DNA from: Gammaproteobacteria bacterium
GTDB taxonomy: Bacteria; Pseudomonadota; Gammaproteobacteria; UBA6429
DNA length: 22,226 nucleotides
Direction of reading: 5' to 3'
Assembly: GCA_003232015.1 (NCBI GenBank)
Contig: QIKU01000018.1
Coordinates: forward strand, 1-22,226
Shown: piece after piece, positions 22,012-22,226 of the stretch
Numbering within the stretch: the first letter of the stretch is position 1
How the letters are laid out: each line of letters begins with the position of its first letter
Translations under genes and position numbers: made by a program
The notes under the pieces: generated by a model
The model's database searches: none
The model's input: the letters and a program-made list of their open reading frames with translations, nothing else
What the model was told of the DNA's origin: nothing

Positions 22012-22226
22012 CTAGCTGGGGCTAGGAGTCTTAGTATCACCTGGTTTGGCAGGCAGAATGTTTTCTACTTCGTCATGTACACGCGCAATAATGTGGGCTG
22101 AAACCAGACCATCACCTACACGCTCACAAGCGTCAGCACCCGCACGAACCGCTGCGTTAACCGCACCGGTTTCACCACGTACTAATACAGTAACGTAACC
22201 GCCACCAACAAATTGACGACCAACCA
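22012..22226 (-). CDS. csoS1: Alpha-carboxysome shell protein CsoS1 (partial, 5' end outside window)
   Basis: The last 70 residues of a BMC-domain hexameric shell protein run from VGRQFVGGGYVTVLVRGE to the stop TAG at 22012-22014. The segments GAVNAAVRAGADACERVGDG and SAHIIARVHDEVENILP match, nearly residue for residue, what I know of Halothiobacillus CsoS1A/C. The GGG stretch in QFVGGGYV lies at the hexamer pore. The C-terminal tail (KPGDTKTPSPS) is somewhat longer than the usual short tail. About 35 N-terminal residues are missing beyond the window edge. It is the first visible gene of the cso-mcd-cbbOQ run; cbbLS, csoS2, csoSCA and csoS4 are expected upstream, to the right. Confidence 0.96.
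   Translation of the reverse strand, partial: VGRQFVGGGYVTVLVRGETGAVNAAVRAGADACERVGDGLVSAHIIARVHDEVENILPAKPGDTKTPSPS

Overview
The window reads as chromosome of a gammaproteobacterial, sulfur-oxidising chemolithoautotroph. Three things point there: an aprBA pair (dissimilatory APS reductase, used by such bacteria in the sulfite-oxidising direction), the downstream end of an alpha-carboxysome (cso) operon whose shell protein closely resembles what I remember of Halothiobacillus CsoS1, and a class I fructose-bisphosphate aldolase suited to a Calvin cycle. The base composition is moderately AT-rich, and I saw no tRNA, rRNA, transposase, integrase or CRISPR array. The assignment to a lineage is inference only.

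Left part (1-5330): a vitamin B12-dependent class II ribonucleotide reductase (nrdJ, minus strand) is divergent from an hsp20 small heat-shock gene. The 500-bp gap between them holds two perfect DnaA boxes and one near-perfect box, an NrdR-like palindrome and, facing hsp20, a heat-shock (sigma-32) promoter. A periplasmic DegQ/HtrA-type protease and a small dimeric alpha/beta-barrel-like gene follow; the latter carries two compensating frameshifts.

Middle part (5450-14460): aprB-aprA on the minus strand end at a clear terminator and face away from a cytochrome c'-like gene. Class I aldolase and an RNA-processing metallo-beta-lactamase follow on the minus strand; the latter has a frameshifted C-terminus. 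A plus-strand pair then encodes LemA and a 649-residue membrane M48 metallopeptidase with a long C-terminal extension.

Right part (14516-22226), all minus strand: transcription enters from the right through csoS1 (truncated by the window edge), a bacterioferritin-like gene, acRAF-like Rubisco assembly factor, mcdA and mcdB (carboxysome positioning), then cbbO and cbbQ (Rubisco activase). After a 340-nt gap containing LysR-type operator-like repeats comes a SulP anion transporter with an unusual coiled-coil insertion of about 130 residues predicted to sit in the periplasm. Together these make an inorganic-carbon module: bicarbonate import (inferred), Rubisco assembly and activation, shell, and carboxysome segregation.

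The items most worth follow-up are the SulP with its coiled-coil insertion and operator cluster next to the carboxysome genes, and the DnaA-box/NrdR-like control region of a class II ribonucleotide reductase.
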